64,000 nucleotides of DNA, from NCBI GenBank assembly GCA_964484765.1, contig CAZAGI010000003.1, forward strand, positions 140,264-204,263, read 5' to 3'. This document shows positions 52,971-62,627 of this stretch, piece after piece. The position numbers were made by a program, and so were the translations under genes. Position 1 is the stretch's first letter; each line of letters starts with the position of its first letter. The notes under the pieces are model-generated. The model was not told the origin of the DNA. It searched no databases and worked only from the letters and a program-made list of their open reading frames with translations. This DNA comes from DSVQ01 sp964484765 (GTDB lineage Bacteria > Planctomycetota > Planctomycetia > Planctomycetales > Planctomycetaceae).

Positions 52971-55451
52971 TTACTCTAACGCCTGCAAAGCTTTCCGCTT
53001 ACGCTGCGTTTTGGTTTCATCGATAATCTCGTCCAGTTCCGACTTTGTGGATTTCAACATCTCCACCAGTTCTTGAATTGTGGCACGCTTCTTGATCTCA
53101 AGCAAGATTCGTTCCAGCCTTTCGATCAAGCCGTCCAGTTCCTGTTTTGCACCCTCAATTTGCAATCGCGGGTCGCGTTCGTGGTCGTTCGCCAGCTTAA
53201 ACAACCCCAAAACCCGGTCCACGGCGGGAAAATCCTGCTCGTTCACCCGGGCCAGCGGGGTGAGAATCTTTGACTCCAGGCGCTCCATATCTTGCGGCGT
53301 TTCCGCCGAGTTGTTGACCAGTTCTTCCCGAATCTCGCGAAACGCCGCCTCAATCGATGCCATCTCCCCCGCGTTTTTCCGGATGGCCAGCAGCGACCGT
53401 TCACCGCAGGCGGCGACCTGCAACGGTAATTGCCGGCGTTCTTCGGCAGCGGCGGGCGTTTCCACTCCCTTCAATTTGATGACTTGTTCCGCTTTCTGAT
53501 GATGCAGTGTCAGGTCCTTTTCCAGGTCCTTTAGCTCGGTGAGGATCTGCTCGAATCGCCTCCGGAGATTGAGTTCTTTCCCATGGAGCAGGGACAGCAG
53601 ATCTTCCACCGGCACAATCGTAAACAGGAACTTTTGGCTGCGTTGACGATTGGGCCCTTTCCAATCGTCGGCATCTTCCGCAATGACACTGAGCGCCAAC
53701 TTCTGCTTGATCGACAAATCGAGCGGCAAGACGTCGAAGCGTTCGTACAGTTCACTGTCGGTACGGGAGAGAGTAAATTCCCGCGCGACGACTTTCGGCG
53801 GCTGGACCAGTTCCTGCGATTGCCACTCGCCCTGGCCATCAATCTGATATTCAAACCGCACCTTGGCGACACCGTAGTCGTCCTTGATCAGCCCGGCGAC
53901 CGGAATGCGGGCCATGCGGGTAATCGACGTCCCGATCCCTTGCAACTGGAGTTCGAGGACCGGCGGCTGATCGACAATGCCCGTGAGCGTGAGCCGCGTC
54001 GGTTCCGGACTGGCAATGCCGTCCGCATCTTCCAAGGTCAACCGCACCAGCGCATCGGCCGGCCATGGCAACGCTGTCGGCAAGGGTTGTTGCCCTTCAG
54101 CGGCGGACTTGATCGCGTCTTTGAGGTTGTCAGCCCCGTCCGCGCGCAACAACAACGGGACGGCGAACTCTTTTTGATCGGTGCTCAACGTTCCCGCGGG
54201 CCACTCGGAGCGCAGTTGTGGCTGATCGTCCCGCGCTCGTAACGTGACCGAAGCCGTGTTCGTGGTGGACGCCTCAGCCGCATCAATCGGCGTTTGCGCT
54301 CCCAGGATGATCTCGAAGCGTTCCACACCGGCTTCGAGTTCCAGCCGCACAGACCGCAACGGTTTGTTGGTGCGTCCCCGCAGAACGCCGTCGCTGCCGA
54401 GCGGTAAAGACACGGCGGCTCCCTGAATGACCATTTCCGTCCGCGCCGGTTGACCGCTATCGTTAAGGCGATTCAGTTGCGTGTATTGCGGATAGAGCGC
54501 ATCGACCGACAACTGGTCGAGTTTCGGGGGGTCGACCACTTCCACACGGACGGGAGCAAGCGAGGCAAAGTCGCCGCCGCTGACCCAGATTTCAAGGCTG
54601 TCAAGCAATGCCGGGAAGACTTGCTGAAACGGCTGAGTCCCGGTCGCGGTGAAATATTGCCGTTTGACACCGCCCCCTGCGAGACGGTAATCGAGCCGCA
54701 CGCGCTCGGGCCGTTTTTTCCCTTCGGCGACATCCACAAGCAGTGCGAGTTCACCGCCGCGCGGATGCCGATAGACACCGTTGCGGAAGCTGCGAATGCG
54801 GTCTCCTGGTTGCGTGAGGACCTTGATTTCGAGCACCGTTTCGCGCGGCCAGTAGCTGGGCGACAGTTCGAGATAGCCGGAGACCCAGCGTTCCATCGCC
54901 GAAGAATCGACCACCGCAAGTCCGAGAATGGATACAAACAGCAGCACCGCCGTGATCACCGTCCGCCGGAAGGGACGCGGATCGAACACTTGCGTGAGAT
55001 CGACGCGTTCCAATTGCCGCGAGGCGTCGTGCAGCGTGCGTTCCAGCATCGCGCGGTGATAGCCCGTTCCCGGATCGATGGTCCCTTCGGCCGCTTCAAC
55101 CGCCGTGATGAGCCGATCGCCCAATGCCGGGAACCGCCGTTCCAGCACGAGTGCCAACGCCCGGCTCCGCAGGGCACGGAACAACCGGAATCCCAGTAGC
55201 GAAACCGCAATGGCCGCCAGAGTGCCGATTGTTGCGATCAGAAACATGGCCCGCGCCCAGCGTGGAATCTCCAACCGGCTGGCTATGAAATAGAGCGTGT
55301 CGACCAGGAAGCTGCCCCAGAAAAGGGCCCCCAGCACGACGACAACGGCGGCGATCCCTTCCCACAGCACGTACCGACGAATCGCTTTCCGCAGTCCATC
55401 GAGCCGGCGCACGACTTCCGGCGGCAACGATTTCGTCCATTCGCCCGGCAT
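52971..55451 (-). CDS. DUF4175-like large membrane protein
   Basis: An 826-residue membrane protein. Two N-terminal helices (LWEGIAAVVVVLGALFWGSFLV and MFLIATIGTLAAIAVSLLGFRLF) are followed by a helical segment and a third helix near residue 165 (VITAVLLFVSILGLAVV). A large extracytoplasmic beta-rich region comes next (RVEVVDPPKLDQLSVDALYPQYTQLN, LTLEDADGIASPEPTRLTLTGIV). The last 150 residues are helical and highly charged (RRFEQILTELKDLEKDLTLHHQKAEQVI). DUF4175 proteins are encoded with MoxR/VWA clusters in several phyla. It is 7 bp from the neighbouring VWA gene, so the two are tightly linked. Function is unknown but the architecture suits a membrane scaffold. Confidence 0.88.
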   Translation of the reverse strand: MPGEWTKSLPPEVVRRLDGLRKAIRRYVLWEGIAAVVVVLGALFWGSFLVDTLYFIASRLEIPRWARAMFLIATIGTLAAIAVSLLGFRLFRALRSRALALVLERRFPALGDRLITAVEAAEGTIDPGTGYHRAMLERTLHDASRQLERVDLTQVFDPRPFRRTVITAVLLFVSILGLAVVDSSAMERWVSGYLELSPSYWPRETVLEIKVLTQPGDRIRSFRNGVYRHPRGGELALLVDVAEGKKRPERVRLDYRLAGGGVKRQYFTATGTQPFQQVFPALLDSLEIWVSGGDFASLAPVRVEVVDPPKLDQLSVDALYPQYTQLNRLNDSGQPARTEMVIQGAAVSLPLGSDGVLRGRTNKPLRSVRLELEAGVERFEIILGAQTPIDAAEASTTNTASVTLRARDDQPQLRSEWPAGTLSTDQKEFAVPLLLRADGADNLKDAIKSAAEGQQPLPTALPWPADALVRLTLEDADGIASPEPTRLTLTGIVDQPPVLELQLQGIGTSITRMARIPVAGLIKDDYGVAKVRFEYQIDGQGEWQSQELVQPPKVVAREFTLSRTDSELYERFDVLPLDLSIKQKLALSVIAEDADDWKGPNRQRSQKFLFTIVPVEDLLSLLHGKELNLRRRFEQILTELKDLEKDLTLHHQKAEQVIKLKGVETPAAAEERRQLPLQVAACGERSLLAIRKNAGEMASIEAAFREIREELVNNSAETPQDMERLESKILTPLARVNEQDFPAVDRVLGLFKLANDHERDPRLQIEGAKQELDGLIERLERILLEIKKRATIQELVEMLKSTKSELDEIIDETKTQRKRKALQALE

Positions 55452-55458
55452 GTTGTCC

Positions 55459-57906
55459 CTATGCCAACTTCAGCAGTTTTCGCGTCAGCCACTCGATCCC
55501 GAGCAGCGTTACCAGCAGATACATCACCCAGTCGCGATCCCACAATGTTCTCAGACGCTCGTCAATCGTAAAGGGTTCCCCGCGATTCGGTAACAGGCCC
55601 GGCAATCGATCCGCGGCTTCGGCAAGGGTGACATATTCGCCGCCGGTATCGCGCACCAGATCTCGCAACAGCGTCACGTTCTGCCGCACATCCTGATCTT
55701 CCAGCTTCGGCAAGGCGACCGTCAAGACGTCCACGAGACGATCATCGGATTCCGGCACGGTTAAATCGAGTTTGTAGACCCCGGGCAAACTGACGCGGAA
55801 GTCACCGACAAATTCGCCCGGCCGCGTTTCGTCCTTTCGCAATTTCGGTGAGGGAACCAACGGTTTCCCCTGCGGATCGAACACTTCCAGCGGCACGGAA
55901 TCCATGATCAGCGGCTGGAATTGCGCATCGAGCAATCGCGCGCGCAATCGCGCGGTTTGACCAAGCGTGAGCTTGCGGACTTCCGGCAGCAGTACGCCGC
56001 GCTTGGTCCCGCGCTTCGTGCGCCCCTGCCCCACACCACGGATCGCCTTGATCCATAACCGGTCGTAATCTTCATCGCTGACCGACCGCAGCCGCCAGAA
56101 CTCACCACTGCCGAAATAGAGCACGCGGCCTTGTCCATAAAACTGTTCAGCGGCGAGCACCGGGAACCCGAACTCGTTCTGCGAACGCGGGTCGGTGAAC
56201 CGCGCGAGCACTGTCGCCCCGGCCTTCGCCCCGCTCGTGGAATAACAGCGATAGAATCCCGAAAACTCTTTCCACCGCGCGAGTGATGACGTCGGCTCAT
56301 CGGTCAGCTGCAGGACTTCTGCGCGCTGGCCTTCAGCAGTGAACTCCAGCGGCCACGGCTGGCTCGAATCCTGATCGAACCGCATCTCGGCGGCGAAGGT
56401 GCTGAGCACGACGGGATACAGCTCTTTCAGCGGCGCGAGTTGATCCTGCACAGGCGTCGGCTGTTCGCCGAGGGCCGCCAATTGCACAGCGTTCACATCT
56501 CCCGCAATCAGGATCAAACCGCCGGCTTCCTGATAGACCCAATCCCGCAACAGCGCAATGCCCTCCGCTGGAACCAACCGCCAATCGGGATCGAAGGCGA
56601 TGATCACATCATAGTCGAACAGTTTTTCGCGTTCTGTCGGGAAGTGCAGCAGGAGGCTGTTCGATTCCTGACTTGTGCCGACGGCAGCCGTTTGCAGCAG
56701 CACGTCGACATCGATAGCTTTGTGCCGATAGAGGAGATTCCGCACGAACTGGTAATCGCGCATCGGTCCGCCGGCGAGCAGCAGCACCTTCGTGGGCCGA
56801 TCGAAGACCTGGACCGCAACCGTCTGCTCGTTGTCCTGTGCGTTGAATTCGCTGACTTTCACCACCGGTTGCACGCGGACGACGTAATCCCAACCGCCGA
56901 CCGCAGTTGGTTGCAGTGGGAACTTCACTTCGGCCGGCACACCATCGGCGGGCAATGTCAGCGTCTGTTCGCCGACCTGTGCCAGTTCATCGCCGTCTTC
57001 GGGCTTCGACCACAATGTCGCCGTCACTTCCCGACCGGATAACCCTTGCGCCTGCAGAAACACGGTGACCTCGAATTTATCACCCAGTTGCACATCCGTC
57101 GGCGATTGAATGTCGGCCACTTGCAGATTCAACGGTTGTTCCACACCGCCGACGCCAACCGTGACCAACCGTGATTTGGCGGCGATCGCCCGATCGTGCG
57201 CGGTCGCGACATCGATCCCGGCATTGTTGCCGCCGTCGGTGACCACGACGATGCCCGACAAAGTCCGTCCCGCAGTTTGACGGATCAATTCACCGAGCGA
57301 TTCTCCCAACCGCGTTTCCGTTCCCCGCGGCTGAAGCACGGTTGCCCAATCGACATCGGCAAGTGTTGTCGTTGTTGTTTCCGGTATCGTCGATTTCAGC
57401 GGATACACGCGATGCGGACCAACCAGCGTGGAATCGAACGTGAAGACACTGACTTCGTGGTCACGCCGGAGCTGTTCCAGCAGCGACGATGACGCGAGCA
57501 GCTTTTGAATCGCATCCGCCCGGCTGGCGACGGCTTCCCCCGCGGTTCCCGCTGTCGACGGCGCTTCCGCAGGATGTCGCATCGACAGCGATGTGTCGAC
57601 AACCATCGCCACGCGCGAAGGCCGGAACGCCGTGCGCTGCGTGCGGTCTTGCGGATTGAGCGCGATCACGAACAGCACAGCCAGAGCGGCCAGCCGCAAT
57701 GCGGTGAGCCAGTAGCGCCACGGCCGGGCGAGTTCGACCGTATCACGGCGGTACATCCACACCACCCACGCGAGCACGGCGATGGTGCCGCCGATGAGCA
57801 GCAGCCACCCCAGTGGTGATTCCGGCCAATCCCATTCGCGCGCGGTCAGCGACCCCGCGGGATCAACCGCGAGCAGCGTGAACGGTAAGAGAACGGTCGG
57901 GAACAT
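55459..57906 (-). CDS. Membrane VWA-domain protein with glutamine-amidotransferase-like domain
   Basis: An 815-residue membrane protein. Two N-terminal helices (LGWLLLIGGTIAVLAWVVWMY, ALRLAALAVLFVIAL) precede a von Willebrand factor A domain with MIDAS motif VVDTSLSMRH and a later VTDGGNN. A CARDB-like beta domain follows (LQVADIQSPTDVQLGDKFEVTVFLQ). A class-I glutamine-amidotransferase-like fold lies at about residues 370-500 (KVLLLAGGPMRDYQFVRNLLY, AGGLILIAGD), without a visible catalytic Cys. A hydrophobic helix (WVMYLLVTLLGIEWLT) ends the protein. It follows the BatA-type gene after the repeat at 57948 and would act in the same complex, possibly as a metal-dependent adhesion partner of MoxR. 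Confidence 0.9.
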   Translation of the reverse strand: MFPTVLLPFTLLAVDPAGSLTAREWDWPESPLGWLLLIGGTIAVLAWVVWMYRRDTVELARPWRYWLTALRLAALAVLFVIALNPQDRTQRTAFRPSRVAMVVDTSLSMRHPAEAPSTAGTAGEAVASRADAIQKLLASSSLLEQLRRDHEVSVFTFDSTLVGPHRVYPLKSTIPETTTTTLADVDWATVLQPRGTETRLGESLGELIRQTAGRTLSGIVVVTDGGNNAGIDVATAHDRAIAAKSRLVTVGVGGVEQPLNLQVADIQSPTDVQLGDKFEVTVFLQAQGLSGREVTATLWSKPEDGDELAQVGEQTLTLPADGVPAEVKFPLQPTAVGGWDYVVRVQPVVKVSEFNAQDNEQTVAVQVFDRPTKVLLLAGGPMRDYQFVRNLLYRHKAIDVDVLLQTAAVGTSQESNSLLLHFPTEREKLFDYDVIIAFDPDWRLVPAEGIALLRDWVYQEAGGLILIAGDVNAVQLAALGEQPTPVQDQLAPLKELYPVVLSTFAAEMRFDQDSSQPWPLEFTAEGQRAEVLQLTDEPTSSLARWKEFSGFYRCYSTSGAKAGATVLARFTDPRSQNEFGFPVLAAEQFYGQGRVLYFGSGEFWRLRSVSDEDYDRLWIKAIRGVGQGRTKRGTKRGVLLPEVRKLTLGQTARLRARLLDAQFQPLIMDSVPLEVFDPQGKPLVPSPKLRKDETRPGEFVGDFRVSLPGVYKLDLTVPESDDRLVDVLTVALPKLEDQDVRQNVTLLRDLVRDTGGEYVTLAEAADRLPGLLPNRGEPFTIDERLRTLWDRDWVMYLLVTLLGIEWLTRKLLKLA

Positions 57907-57947
57907 GGTGGTCGTTGTTAGTTGTTATTTCGTGCTTTTGGATGACT

Positions 57948-58068
57948 ACGGTCCCCTCGCCCCCGTCAGCGGGGGAGAGGGCTAGGGTGAGGGGGCTTGC
58001 CGAAACGTTCGCTCCCTCATCCGGCCTTCGGCCACCTTCTCCCCCGCAGACGGGGTAGAAGGGACCGT
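57948..58068. repeat. Palindromic intergenic element inside the MoxR/VWA cluster
   Basis: About 121 bp with inverted ends (ACGGTCCC at 57948-57955 and GGGACCGT at 58061-58068). The left half (CCCCGTCAGCGGGGGAGAGGG) and the right half (its approximate reverse complement around 58024-58060) form a long imperfect hairpin. The CTCCCTCATCCGGCCTTCGGCC type unit is typical of small dispersed non-autonomous elements. It separates the two VWA genes, 41 bp downstream of which translation of 57906 begins. Confidence 0.8.
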
Positions 58069-58104
58069 TACGTGCGGTTCGTCAGTATCAAACAAGTCCT
58101 CGGT

Positions 58105-60378
58105 TCAAGTTCTGAGCGGGACCAACACCGTGGTCTTTTTCATGGGGGGATGATAACTCAATCGGTACGCGAACCATTGCTCAAAGAGCAACAATCCGAT
58201 CAACATCCACAAGAGCCACGCGCGAATCTCCGAGCCGGCTTCTTCGCCCTGCAACCACTGGAACTGACCCGGCTCCTGAATGCGAACGGTTCCCGCTTCG
58301 GTGAGTCGTTTTCGCAGATTGTCGCTCGTTGCGAGTTCCAGATCGCTTTCCGACGTCGGCGGATTGTAGGCCACGACGCGGTCTTCGGCCTGCTGTGCCT
58401 GATTCAACAGCCGCACCTGATAGATGCCCGGCTCGTCGGTATCGCGAAAGGTCGCCGCGAGACGCAGCGGCCCGTCGGTGTCACCCGTCTTCGGTTCCAT
58501 TTCCGGAGCCGCCTGCAGACGCGAGGTACGAGCGCCTTCGCTGGAGGGCGCGGTGATTTCAACCTGTTCGGTATAGAGTGAAGGATCGAGCGCGACGCGA
58601 ATCGGTTCGCCGACCGTGCGCACCGGAAGACCGCGGTCGCGTCGGGCGATGTACTTCAGCAGATCAAGCTGGAACACGACGTAACTGGGATTGCGCGCCC
58701 AATCGTTCCATTGGGGATTGGCCGTAGAGAGCCCGACCACCACACGCCCCTGGCCGAACTCGCGCTCGACCACCACTGGCATGCGGTTCCGCAACGCGGC
58801 CAGCGTTCGCGTGGCATCCCCGCGCCGGGCATCATCACGCACCCAATCGGCCTGCGGCGGGAAATACCGCTGCACATGCACCCCGGCCAGAAACGGGTTG
58901 TCATCACCGGTCAACACAGCGAACAACGGATGCGATGATGGCACCAGATCGGGTTCCGTCGACGTCGGATCCGCCGCGAGGTCTTCGGCATTGAGCGCCA
59001 GGGGCAACGGGAACAGTCCCTTGCCGCCCTGATACAGCGCTTCGTTGTAGTGGACCGGACGCACAAGATCACCCACAAACCACACCAGTCCGCCGCCGGC
59101 ACGGACATACGCTTCCAGCGGGGCCACGGCATCCGCGGCGAGATCCGGCACGTTGAGCAGATAGATCACGCGGAATTCATCGAGCGCCCGTCGTCGTAAC
59201 GAGTCGGCGTTATCGAGCGTGATCGCCACGCCGGTGCTCGCCGGATCGGCTGCCAGGGCGTCCGCCAGATAACTTGCCGCATCACCTTCTGCGTCGCCGT
59301 CGAGAATGAGGACCGGAATCGTTGACGACACATCGACGGCGAGAAACCGCTGGTTGTCCTCGGCGAGAACATCCGCATCGAGTGTCGCCGCGAGACGATG
59401 CACGCGCGGCGACACCAGGCGGATATCGACTTCGTGAAACGCGGTTTCTTGGGCATCGATCTTGTCGAACACAGCACTCACCGGCAGCTTGACGCCGTCG
59501 TCACTGAGCGCGACGCGGACATCTTTTACCGCTTGCTCGCTGAAATTGGTGACGCCGACTTTGAGCCGCAACGGCACACCCGCCGCGGCGACCTGGACCG
59601 CACCGCTCAGTTCCGTGACGGCGAGATTGGCCTGTCGTTTCGGGACCGTCTTTACGAGATTGACTGTGACACCAGCAGTCGTAAGTTCTCCGATGGCGGT
59701 TGCAATCGCTTTCTGATCTTTCCAGTCCCGTTCGCGGTAATCGGAAAGGACGTGCAGATGCTGTACCGTCCCTTTCTCTTCCGAGAGAAACTGCTTGGCT
59801 TGCCGCAGTGCGGCGAGCAAATCCAACCCCTGATGCGTCGGCCGGAAAATCTCCGGTTCGAGTTTCGACCGCATCTCCATCACGAAGGCATCATTCACAT
59901 CGCGCTGCGACACAAACGGTTGCTCGGGCCGAGACAAGAGCAGCAACGAAAAAGTTTGCGTGTCGGGTCGCAGCGCGCCCTCCGACAACAACTGATTGAC
60001 GACGCTGAGCGATTCCTGAAAGGCGGTGGCTTCGCCCCAGCGTTCGCGCATCGAGCCGCTGTCGTCCAGCAAGACCACATGATGCACCTTCGCCCCGCGG
60101 AACAGCGACAACTGCTGCGGGTCGAGAATCAATCGCGCAATCAGCAGCATGATCAGGAAGACAATCGCCATCCGCGCGAACAACAGCAGCAACTGTTCGA
60201 GCAGCAACCGCCGGCGATTGCGCTGCTGGCTTTGCAGCAGGAACTCCATCGCCGCAAACCGCACGCGGCGAAAGCGCATGCGGTTGATGAGATGGATGAT
60301 TATCGGCACCGCGACCAGCGACGTACCGGCCAGCACCAGCGTCGAATTAAAAAAGTGGGTAGCGAGCCAGGCGTTCAT
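58105..60378 (-). CDS. BatA-type VWA membrane protein
   Basis: A 757-residue membrane protein. The N-terminal domain is BatA/aerotolerance type (NSTLVLAGTSLVAVPIIIHLINRMRFRRVRFAAMEFLL), with two helices anchoring it. A VWA domain with MIDAS-like DDSGSMRERW follows. The remaining part is beta-rich and extracytoplasmic (LRLKVGVTNFSEQAVKDVRVALSDDGVKLPVSAV), with a GAT-like segment (SSTIPVLILDGDAEGD). A last membrane helix lies near residue 725 (WLLWMLIGLLLFEQWFAY). BatA-type proteins usually act with MoxR ATPases and DUF58 proteins, and both are immediately upstream. The ATG at 60378 starts a clear membrane helix. Confidence 0.9.
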   Translation of the reverse strand: MNAWLATHFFNSTLVLAGTSLVAVPIIIHLINRMRFRRVRFAAMEFLLQSQQRNRRRLLLEQLLLLFARMAIVFLIMLLIARLILDPQQLSLFRGAKVHHVVLLDDSGSMRERWGEATAFQESLSVVNQLLSEGALRPDTQTFSLLLLSRPEQPFVSQRDVNDAFVMEMRSKLEPEIFRPTHQGLDLLAALRQAKQFLSEEKGTVQHLHVLSDYRERDWKDQKAIATAIGELTTAGVTVNLVKTVPKRQANLAVTELSGAVQVAAAGVPLRLKVGVTNFSEQAVKDVRVALSDDGVKLPVSAVFDKIDAQETAFHEVDIRLVSPRVHRLAATLDADVLAEDNQRFLAVDVSSTIPVLILDGDAEGDAASYLADALAADPASTGVAITLDNADSLRRRALDEFRVIYLLNVPDLAADAVAPLEAYVRAGGGLVWFVGDLVRPVHYNEALYQGGKGLFPLPLALNAEDLAADPTSTEPDLVPSSHPLFAVLTGDDNPFLAGVHVQRYFPPQADWVRDDARRGDATRTLAALRNRMPVVVEREFGQGRVVVGLSTANPQWNDWARNPSYVVFQLDLLKYIARRDRGLPVRTVGEPIRVALDPSLYTEQVEITAPSSEGARTSRLQAAPEMEPKTGDTDGPLRLAATFRDTDEPGIYQVRLLNQAQQAEDRVVAYNPPTSESDLELATSDNLRKRLTEAGTVRIQEPGQFQWLQGEEAGSEIRAWLLWMLIGLLLFEQWFAYRLSYHPPMKKTTVLVPLRT

Positions 60379-60421
60379 GGGGAATGCGGTTGGTCGTTGA
60401 TAGTGGGTCGTTGGTCGGAAG

Positions 60422-60509
60422 AAATGTCGAATGTCGAAGGCAGAATGTCGAAATCTAAATCACCGCGCGGTCTCTTTCTTTCGACATTCTGCCTTCCTCA
60501 TTCGACATT
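60422..60509. repeat. Inverted repeat between BatA-type and DUF58 genes
   Basis: Left arm 60422-60453 and right arm 60478-60509 are imperfect inverted copies (GTCGAA/TTCGAC units with a shared GGCAGAATGTCGAAA core). Lower G+C than the neighbours. It lies just after the DUF58 stop and could be a terminator or small dispersed element. Confidence 0.75.
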
Positions 60510-60511
60510 CC

Positions 60512-61423
60512 TTATTGTCTCACCGCCTGCCGCATGCCCACGCGATGCGTGAGGTAGTGCGACAGCACGGCCGACAGGTGTTCGCTGGTGCGGATGGTCT
60601 GGTAGTCAATCAGGTGTTGCGCACAAAACCGACGGATTTCATCGAGGTACGTCTTCAATGCCGCGAGGTAACCGTCCCGCAAGGCGCGCGGGTCGCAGAT
60701 CATCTCACCGGCGTCTTCCAACCCTTCGAACTTCGTGGTGCCGGAGTACGGGAAATCAAGTTCGGCGTCATCCATCACGTGAAAAATCATGATGTCATGC
60801 CCGCGCGTCCGCAGGAGTTTCAGCCCCTTGAATAAACCCGCGCGGTCGGCGAGCAGGTCGGACACCAGCACGATCAATCCACGGCGGTTGTATTCATCGG
60901 CGACTTTGCTCAGCACATCGGCGACCGACGTTTTCTGCTGCGGCTTCGCGTTATCCAGCGCGGCGAGCAGTCCCGTCAGATGATTCATCTTGCTGCTCTG
61001 CTGCACGCGCTGCCGGATGGTGGAATCGAACGTCACCATCCCCACGGCATCGCTTTGACGGAGCAAGAGATACGACAGCGATGCCGCAACACGACAGGCG
61101 TATTCGTACTTGCTGAGTTCACCTTCGCCGAACTGCATGGACTCGCTGACGTCGACCACCAGCGTGGTCCGCAGGTTGGTCTCTTCTTCGTACTGCTTGA
61201 TGTAGTACTTGTCCGTCTTCGACCAGACTTTCCAGTCGATGCGGCGGATGTCGTCGCCGGGGACGTATTCGCGGTGCTGCGCGAATTCAATGGATTGCCC
61301 GAAGTACGGACTGCGATGCCCGCCTGACAGAAAGCCCTCGACGACGTTCCGCGCGACGACTTCCAGCCGGGCGATCCGCGCGATCGTCTCAGGCTGCAAA
61401 AATCTTTTGGAGTCGCGGGTCAC
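60512..61423 (-). CDS. DUF58 protein
   Basis: A 303-residue protein of the DUF58 family, related to VWA proteins and usually operonic with MoxR. Family motifs: VEGFLSGGHRSPYFGQSIEFAQHREYVPGDDIRRIDWKVWSKTDKYYIKQYEEE, then a VWA-like metal-binding fold with VVDVSESMQFGE and VTFDSTIRQRVQ. No signal or membrane helix, so it is cytoplasmic or peripheral. GTG 61423 overlaps the end of the MoxR gene by 35 bp. With MoxR and the two VWA proteins it makes the usual ATPase-adaptor set. Confidence 0.92.
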   Translation of the reverse strand: MTRDSKRFLQPETIARIARLEVVARNVVEGFLSGGHRSPYFGQSIEFAQHREYVPGDDIRRIDWKVWSKTDKYYIKQYEEETNLRTTLVVDVSESMQFGEGELSKYEYACRVAASLSYLLLRQSDAVGMVTFDSTIRQRVQQSSKMNHLTGLLAALDNAKPQQKTSVADVLSKVADEYNRRGLIVLVSDLLADRAGLFKGLKLLRTRGHDIMIFHVMDDAELDFPYSGTTKFEGLEDAGEMICDPRALRDGYLAALKTYLDEIRRFCAQHLIDYQTIRTSEHLSAVLSHYLTHRVGMRQAVRQ

Positions 61424-62444
61424 GAGTCAGTTCGCCTTCCTTTGCCGGGGTGACTTTCAGCAGTTCCTGGATCACCTTGTCGGTGGTGATTCCTTCGCTC
61501 TCTGCCGAGAAATTGGTGACGATGCGGTGCCGGAGCACGGGAGCCGCGAGCGCCGCGATGTCATCCGTGGAGACATGCGTGCGGCCCTGCAGCAGCGCCC
61601 GGGCTTTTGCGCCAAGCAACAGGAACTGCACGGCCCGCGGACCAGCGCCCCAGCTCAACCATTCGGTTGCGAAGTCCGGCACGCCGGGTTGACCAACACG
61701 CGTCTGTCGTACTAATGCCAGAGCATAATCAGTGACGTGATCGCTGATGGGCACCGCGCGGACGAGTTTTTGCAGTTCCAGAATGTCGACGGCATTCAGC
61801 ACCGTGGTCGGATCGGACTGACTGGTGGAGGTCGTCCGCTGGGCAATCTGCCGTTCTTCCTGGAAGGTCGGATACCGCACAAACACTTTGAACATGAAGC
61901 GGTCCTGCTGCGCTTCGGGCAGCGGATACGTCCCTTCCTGCTCGATGGGGTTCTGCGTTGCCAAGACGAAGAACGGGTCACTGAGAATATGGCGGGTCTG
62001 CCCCACCGTCACCTGCCGTTCCTGCATGGCTTCGAGCAGCGCGGCCTGCGTCTTCGGCGGCGTGCGGTTGATTTCGTCGGCAAGCACCACGTTGTGAAAC
62101 AGCGGACCACTGATGAATCGGAACTCGCGCTTGCCGGTGTCGCGGTTTTCCTGCAGCACGTCGGTCCCGGTGATGTCCGCGGGCATCAAATCCGGTGTAA
62201 ACTGGATGCGGGCAAAAGTCATCGACAGCGTGCGGGCCAAGGTGCTGATCATCAGCGTTTTGGCGAGACCGGGGACGCCTTCCAGCAGGCAATGCCCGCG
62301 GGTGAAGAGCGAGATCAGCAACTGCTCGATCACGTCGTCCTGCCCGACGATCACTTTCGCCATCTGTTCTTTGATGGCGAGGAACGCCTGGTTGATCCGA
62401 TCAATCGATTTCTGCAGATCCGCCTGCGAGACCGCCTCTGACAT
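61389..62444 (-). CDS. MoxR-family AAA+ ATPase
   Basis: A 351-residue AAA+ chaperone-like ATPase. Walker A LLEGVPGLAKTLMI (the MoxR form), Walker B FHNVVLADEINRTPPKTQAALLEAMQE, sensor 1 FFVLATQNPIEQEG, and the C-terminal arginine motif in LPEAQQDRFMFKVFVRYP. MoxR ATPases mature or remodel VWA-containing complexes, here the products of the following two genes. The start ATG 62444 (MSEAVSQADLQK) precedes the conserved helix; a short AGG element lies upstream. It leads the main cluster. Confidence 0.95.
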   Translation of the reverse strand: MSEAVSQADLQKSIDRINQAFLAIKEQMAKVIVGQDDVIEQLLISLFTRGHCLLEGVPGLAKTLMISTLARTLSMTFARIQFTPDLMPADITGTDVLQENRDTGKREFRFISGPLFHNVVLADEINRTPPKTQAALLEAMQERQVTVGQTRHILSDPFFVLATQNPIEQEGTYPLPEAQQDRFMFKVFVRYPTFQEERQIAQRTTSTSQSDPTTVLNAVDILELQKLVRAVPISDHVTDYALALVRQTRVGQPGVPDFATEWLSWGAGPRAVQFLLLGAKARALLQGRTHVSTDDIAALAAPVLRHRIVTNFSAESEGITTDKVIQELLKVTPAKEGELTRDPRLQKIFAA

Positions 62445-62627
62445 ATTGCCTGCTTTCGTGAGACCGCAATCCGTGGTCAGCAAATGCGGGTCTTGCCAAC
62501 CCGATTCTCCATGCTAACACCGGTCCCACCCCGCCGCGACCCTGCGGGTTAGGGAATTCAGGCCGGTACTGAAACGCACCACGGATTCGATCCGAGTGTG
62601 TCTGGTATAGAGCGAGAAAGCTCCCGG

